Shown here: in pieces, positions 30,719 through 34,552 of the stretch
Layout of the letters: the number at the start of each line of letters is the position of its first letter
Position numbering within the stretch: the first letter of the stretch is position 1
Origin: JBBCJM01 sp037190175
GTDB lineage: Bacteria; Pseudomonadota; Alphaproteobacteria; Rhodobacterales; Rhodobacteraceae
DNA length: 34,552 bases
Direction of reading: 5' to 3'
Assembly (NCBI GenBank): GCA_037190175.1
Contig: JBBCJM010000079.1
Span: 1-34,552 of the forward strand
Made by a program: the position numbers and the translations under genes
Notes under the pieces: model-generated
What the model was told of the DNA's origin: nothing
The model's database searches: none
What the model saw: the letters and a program-made list of their open reading frames with translations, nothing else

Positions 30719-33700
30719 CCGCGCCGCCGGGGGCCGTGCCCCTGACCGAGGCGCAGGAGGGGCTGTGGTACGCCCAGGCGCTGGACCCCGCCAACCCGAT
30801 CTTCAACACCGGCCAGTATCTGGATCTTGTGGGGCCGCTGGACCTGCCCGCCCTGCGCGCGGCGATGGCCGAGGTGCTGGCCGAGGCGCACACGCTGCAC
30901 CTGCGCTTCGGCCCCGGGCCGCAGGGGCCGGTGCAATGGCTGGACGCCGCCGGGCTGGGGCTGGGCGAGGTCGATCTGTCCGCGGCCCCGGACCCCGAGG
31001 CCGAGGCCCGCGCGCTGATGGCGGCCGACAGCGGCCGGCCGCTGGATCTGGGCGGCGAGCCGGCGGCGGCCTTTACGCTCTTCCGGCTGGGGCCGGAGCG
31101 CCATTGGCTCTACGAGCGCATCCACCATCTGGCCATCGACGGCTACGGCATCGCGCTGGTCACCAACCGGATCGGCGACCGCTATTCCGCCCGGATCGAG
31201 GGCCGGCCCCAGCCCGCCCCGCTGCCGCCCCTGTCGCGCGCCTTCGAGGACGACGCGGCCTGGCGCGCTTCCACCCGCCGGGCGGAGGATGCGGCGTGGT
31301 GGCAGACCGCGCTGGCCGATCTGCCCGAGGTCGCCGGGCCCGCCCCGGGCCGCGCCGTCACCGCGCATTCCTTCCTGCGCGAGAGCGCCCGGCTGGACCC
31401 CGGGCTGGCCTCGGCCCTGGCGGGCTTCGCCAAGGCGCACAACCTCGGCTGGCCCGACGTGCTGGCGGGGCTGACCGCCGCCTATCTGGCGCGCTGGTGC
31501 GGGGGCGAGGCGGTGATCGGCCTGCCCTTCATGGCCCGCACCGGCCGCCCCATCGCCCGCGTCCCCTGCACCGCGATGAACATCCTGCCCCAGCGGGTGC
31601 GCCCCGAGGAGGAGGAGCCGGTGGCGGACTGGCTGAGGAGCTTTTCGACCGAGGCCGCCGAGGCTCGCCGCCACGGCCTCTACCGCAGCGAGCAGCTGCG
31701 GCGCGACCTGGGGCTGGTGGGCGGCGGGCGGCGGCTGTTCGGGCCACTGGTCAACCTGCAACCCTACGACCGGCCGCCGGTGTTCTCGGGGTTGCAGGTC
31801 GGGCTCAACATCCTCTCCGCCGGGGCGGTGGACGACCTGACGCTGACCTTCCGCGGCGATCCCGCATCGGGCATCCTCTTCGAGGTCGATGCCAACCCGG
31901 GGCTCTATTCGCCGCAGGACGTGGCCGGCCACGCCGCCCGCCTGCCGGCGTTCCTTTCGGCCGCGCTCAAGGCCGCAAGGCTGGCCGAAGTCCCCACCGC
32001 CTCGCCCGCCGAGATCGCGGCGACCGAGGCACGGGCCGGGGCCGCCCGCCACCCGGTGCCCGACACCACCCTGACCGCGCTGATCGCGGCGCAGATGGAA
32101 GCCACCCCCGCGGCCCCGGCGCTGACCTTCGGGGCGGAGACGCTGGACTACGCCGCGCTCGACCGCCGCACCGCCGCTTTGGCCGGGCGGCTCGAGGCGA
32201 TGGGCGCGGGGCCGGAGAGCATCGTCGCCATCGCGCTGGAACGCTCGCTCGAATTGCCGCTGGCCATCCTCGCCACCCTGCGCGCCGGGGCTGCGTACCT
32301 GCCGCTGGACCCCGAGCATCCGCCGGAGCGCATCGCCCGGATCCTCGGCATGGCCAAGCCCGTGGTCGTGCTGACCTCGCCCGACCTGGCCCACCTGTTC
32401 CCCGGGGGCACGCCGCTGCTGCAAACCCCCGACTGGCCCGCGGAAGGCGCTGCTACGGGAACCCCGGGCCCCGAGAACATGGCCTATGTCATCTACACCT
32501 CCGGCTCCACCGGCGAACCGAAAGGGGTGGTGATCGAGCACCGCGCCATCGTGAACCGGCTGCTGTGGATGCGCGACCACTACGGGTTCGGCCCGCAGGA
32601 CGTGATCCTGCAGAAGACCCCCGCGACCTTCGACGTCTCGGTGTGGGAGTTCATCCTGCCCTTCCTCTGCGGCGGCCGGCTGGTGGTGGCCCCGCCCGGG
32701 GGGCACCGCGACCCCGCCGCCATCGCCGCGCTGATCCGCGCCCACGGCATCACCACGCTGCATTTCGTGCCCTCGATGCTGTCGGCCTTCCTCGCCTCGC
32801 CGGCCGCCGCCGGGCTCGCGCCGCGCAGGGTGTTCTGCTCGGGCGAGGAGCTGACGCCCGACCAGCGCGACCGCTTCCACCGGGTGCTGACGGCCGAGCT
32901 GCACAACCTCTACGGCCCCACCGAGGCGGCGGTGGACGTGAGCTTCTGGCCCGCCGGCCCGGAGGACCGCTCCGCGCCGCTCCCCATCGGCTGGCCGGTC
33001 TGGAACACGCGGCTGGAGGTGCTGGACGAGCGGATGCGCCCGGTGCCGCCCGGGCTGCCGGGGCATCTCTACCTGGGCGGGGTGCAGCTGGCGCGCGGCT
33101 ATCTCGGCCGGCCCGACCTGACCGCCGAGCGGTTCGTGTGGCACGAGGGGCAAAGGCTCTACGCCACCGGCGACCTCGCCCGGCTGCGGCACGACGGGGC
33201 GGTGGTTTACCTCGGCCGCTCGGACCATCAGGTGAAGATCCGCGGGTTGCGCATCGAACTGGGCGAGGTGGAGGCGGCGATCATGGCCTCGGGCCTCGCC
33301 CGCGAGGCGGTGGTGCTGGCGCGGGAGGACCATGGCGAGAAGCGGCTGGTGGGCTATGTGGTCCCCGGCCCCGGGTATTCGGCCGAGGCGCTGGCGGCCC
33401 GGCTGGCTGGTGCGCTGCCCGGCTACATGATCCCCGCCGCCACGGTGACGCTCGACACCCTGCCGGTCACCGCCAACGGCAAGCTCGACCGCAAGGCCCT
33501 GCCCGCGCCCACCTTCGCCGCCACGGGGCGGGAGGCCGCGACGGGGGCCGAGCGGCTGGTCGCCCGGCTCTTCGCCGAGGTGCTGCACCTGCCCGCCCCG
33601 CCTCCGGCCGAGGCGGATTTCTTCGCGCTGGGCGGGGATTCGCTCTCCGCCGTCCGCCTGCTGCACCGCATCGCGCAGGAGACCGGGCGCGATCCCGGCC

Positions 33701-34536
33701 TTGGCACGGTGTTCGAGAACCCCGGCGTCGGGGCACTGGCCAAGGCGCTGGAGGCCGGCGGGCCGACCGACGACGGGCTCGGCCCGCTGATCCTGCTGGC
33801 GGAGGGGGACGGGCCGCCGCTGTTCCTGATCCACCCGGCCGGGGGCCTCGGCTGGGGCTATCGCAGGCTGGCGCGGGCAACAGGGCGCAGGGTCTGGGGG
33901 GTGCAGCACCCCGGGCTGGACCCCGACCACCCGCTGCCCGACAGCATCGCCACGCTGGCGCGGGATTATGCCCGGCTGGTGGCCGCGCAGGCCCCCGGAA
34001 CCCTCCATCTGGCCGGCTGGTCGGTGGGCGGGATCATCGCCCAGGCCATGGCGGTGGAGTTGCAGGCCATGGGGCGGCAGGTGGGGCTGGTGGCGCTGCT
34101 CGACGCCTATCCCGCCGACGCCTGGCGGGCGGAGCCCGAGCCCGACCCGGTGGCCGCCCTGCGCGCGCTGCTCGCCATCGCCGGGCACGACCCCGAGGCG
34201 CATCGCGACCTGGACACCCGCGACAAGGTGGTGGCCTTCCTGCGCGCCGGCGACTCGGCGCTGGGGGCGCTGCCCGGGCGGGTGCTGGACGGGGTGGTGC
34301 GCACGGTGACCGACACCAACCGGCTGGTCCGCGGGCACCACCACCAGCCCTATGGCGGCACCCTGACCCATGTCCGCGCCGGGCTGGACCACGCGGGCCG
34401 CGACCTTTCGGCCGGCATGTGGGCGCCCCATGCGGCGGGGGTGGAGCGGCTGGAGGTGCCCTTCCTGCACGCACAGATGATCTCGGCCGAAGCCGCGGCG
34501 CTGATCGGGCCGTGGCTCTCAGAACGGATGGGGTAG
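30715..34536 (+). CDS. entF: Enterobactin-synthetase-F-like NRPS (C-A-T-TE), serine predicted
   Basis: The 1273-residue product is close to EntF in length (about 1290). The condensation domain (1-440) has HHLAIDG at 137-143. The adenylation domain (about 455-930) has YTSGSTGEPKG near 595, FDVSVWEF near 638, HFVPSML near 683, CSGEEL and LYGPTEAAVDVS. These match EntF and give a serine-type pocket (D, V, W, H). The carrier serine is in FFALGGDSLS near 978. The thioesterase (1020-1273) has the nucleophile in GWSVGG near 1103, Asp in LLDAYP and His in FLHAQMIS. The heterocyclisation motif DxxxxDxxS is absent, so no oxazoline is expected. The likely product is an oligomer or trilactone of dihydroxybenzoyl-serine. 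The gene ends 16 bases from the window edge. Confidence 0.93.
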   Translation: MTAPPGAVPLTEAQEGLWYAQALDPANPIFNTGQYLDLVGPLDLPALRAAMAEVLAEAHTLHLRFGPGPQGPVQWLDAAGLGLGEVDLSAAPDPEAEARALMAADSGRPLDLGGEPAAAFTLFRLGPERHWLYERIHHLAIDGYGIALVTNRIGDRYSARIEGRPQPAPLPPLSRAFEDDAAWRASTRRAEDAAWWQTALADLPEVAGPAPGRAVTAHSFLRESARLDPGLASALAGFAKAHNLGWPDVLAGLTAAYLARWCGGEAVIGLPFMARTGRPIARVPCTAMNILPQRVRPEEEEPVADWLRSFSTEAAEARRHGLYRSEQLRRDLGLVGGGRRLFGPLVNLQPYDRPPVFSGLQVGLNILSAGAVDDLTLTFRGDPASGILFEVDANPGLYSPQDVAGHAARLPAFLSAALKAARLAEVPTASPAEIAATEARAGAARHPVPDTTLTALIAAQMEATPAAPALTFGAETLDYAALDRRTAALAGRLEAMGAGPESIVAIALERSLELPLAILATLRAGAAYLPLDPEHPPERIARILGMAKPVVVLTSPDLAHLFPGGTPLLQTPDWPAEGAATGTPGPENMAYVIYTSGSTGEPKGVVIEHRAIVNRLLWMRDHYGFGPQDVILQKTPATFDVSVWEFILPFLCGGRLVVAPPGGHRDPAAIAALIRAHGITTLHFVPSMLSAFLASPAAAGLAPRRVFCSGEELTPDQRDRFHRVLTAELHNLYGPTEAAVDVSFWPAGPEDRSAPLPIGWPVWNTRLEVLDERMRPVPPGLPGHLYLGGVQLARGYLGRPDLTAERFVWHEGQRLYATGDLARLRHDGAVVYLGRSDHQVKIRGLRIELGEVEAAIMASGLAREAVVLAREDHGEKRLVGYVVPGPGYSAEALAARLAGALPGYMIPAATVTLDTLPVTANGKLDRKALPAPTFAATGREAATGAERLVARLFAEVLHLPAPPPAEADFFALGGDSLSAVRLLHRIAQETGRDPGLGTVFENPGVGALAKALEAGGPTDDGLGPLILLAEGDGPPLFLIHPAGGLGWGYRRLARATGRRVWGVQHPGLDPDHPLPDSIATLARDYARLVAAQAPGTLHLAGWSVGGIIAQAMAVELQAMGRQVGLVALLDAYPADAWRAEPEPDPVAALRALLAIAGHDPEAHRDLDTRDKVVAFLRAGDSALGALPGRVLDGVVRTVTDTNRLVRGHHHQPYGGTLTHVRAGLDHAGRDLSAGMWAPHAAGVERLEVPFLHAQMISAEAAALIGPWLSERMG

Positions 34537-34552
34537 TGTCGGAGTTTTCGAA

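Noticed and set aside
30646..34470. Minus-strand open frame of over 1270 codons opposite the NRPS gene
   Set aside because: It is the antisense of entF; the product is Gly/Arg/His/Gln-rich with no domain. Long antisense frames are expected at this GC content.
15696..34536. Vibriobactin- or parabactin-type siderophore using norspermidine or spermidine
   Set aside because: The synthetase has HHxxxDG and a serine-type A domain, lacks a heterocyclisation domain, and no VibH-like free condensation protein is present. Kept only as a low-interest finding.

Overview
The window is 34.5 kb of very GC-rich, densely packed DNA. Many genes overlap by 1 or 4 bases (ATGA, GTGA, TTGA, TGATG), and GTG and TTG starts occur. 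The gene content fits an alphaproteobacterium, most likely a Rhodobacteraceae member of the Paracoccus/Rhodobacter kind: two TRAP transporters, a GntR/FCD regulator, the carboxynorspermidine polyamine route, an IS110-type element and GC-rich extragenic hairpins such as GGCGGGATGAATCCCGCC. The genus is an inference. I saw no rRNA, tRNA or CRISPR array.

Left part (1-15.6 kb): a catabolic island. After a GNAT acetyltransferase cut by the left edge comes a plus-strand operon (808-6318): a Baeyer-Villiger-type flavin monooxygenase, a carboxymuconolactone-decarboxylase-family protein, an HSL-type alpha/beta hydrolase, a 3-hydroxyisobutyrate-dehydrogenase-like enzyme and an MmgE/PrpD-family protein. 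A frameshifted IS110-type element (about 6490-7700) separates it from a minus-strand operon (11541-7715) of four short-chain dehydrogenases and a metallo-beta-lactamase-fold lactonase-like hydrolase. Divergent from that operon is a complete TRAP transporter (dctP, dctQ, dctM; 11650-14769), followed by a GntR/FCD regulator. Read together, the genes suggest uptake of an acid, oxidation of an alcohol to a ketone by SDRs, oxygen insertion to an ester or lactone, hydrolysis, and further breakdown of a hydroxy acid. The motif TTGACTGACAG occurs upstream of the monooxygenase and in the SDR/TRAP divergent promoter, which suggests shared control. The substrate is unknown.

Middle (15.7-18.4 kb): nspC and a carboxynorspermidine synthase/dehydrogenase form a polyamine pair. 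The intergenic region after them carries a tandem duplication that copied the 3' end of the convergent 2-hydroxyacid oxidase gene.

Right part (18.3-34.5 kb): iron acquisition. On the minus strand are an FMN-dependent 2-hydroxyacid oxidase coupled to a PiuC/YbiX dioxygenase, and two tandem TonB-dependent catecholate-type receptors with near-identical signal peptides and leader regions. These are followed by a second TRAP transporter (dctQ, dctM, dctP) and a cytochrome b561. Divergent from b561 is a 2,3-dihydroxybenzoate siderophore assembly line: an EntE-like ligase, a free-standing aryl carrier protein and an EntF-like C-A-T-TE synthetase predicted to use serine. The genes that make 2,3-dihydroxybenzoate and the phosphopantetheinyl transferase are not in the window and probably lie beyond the right edge.
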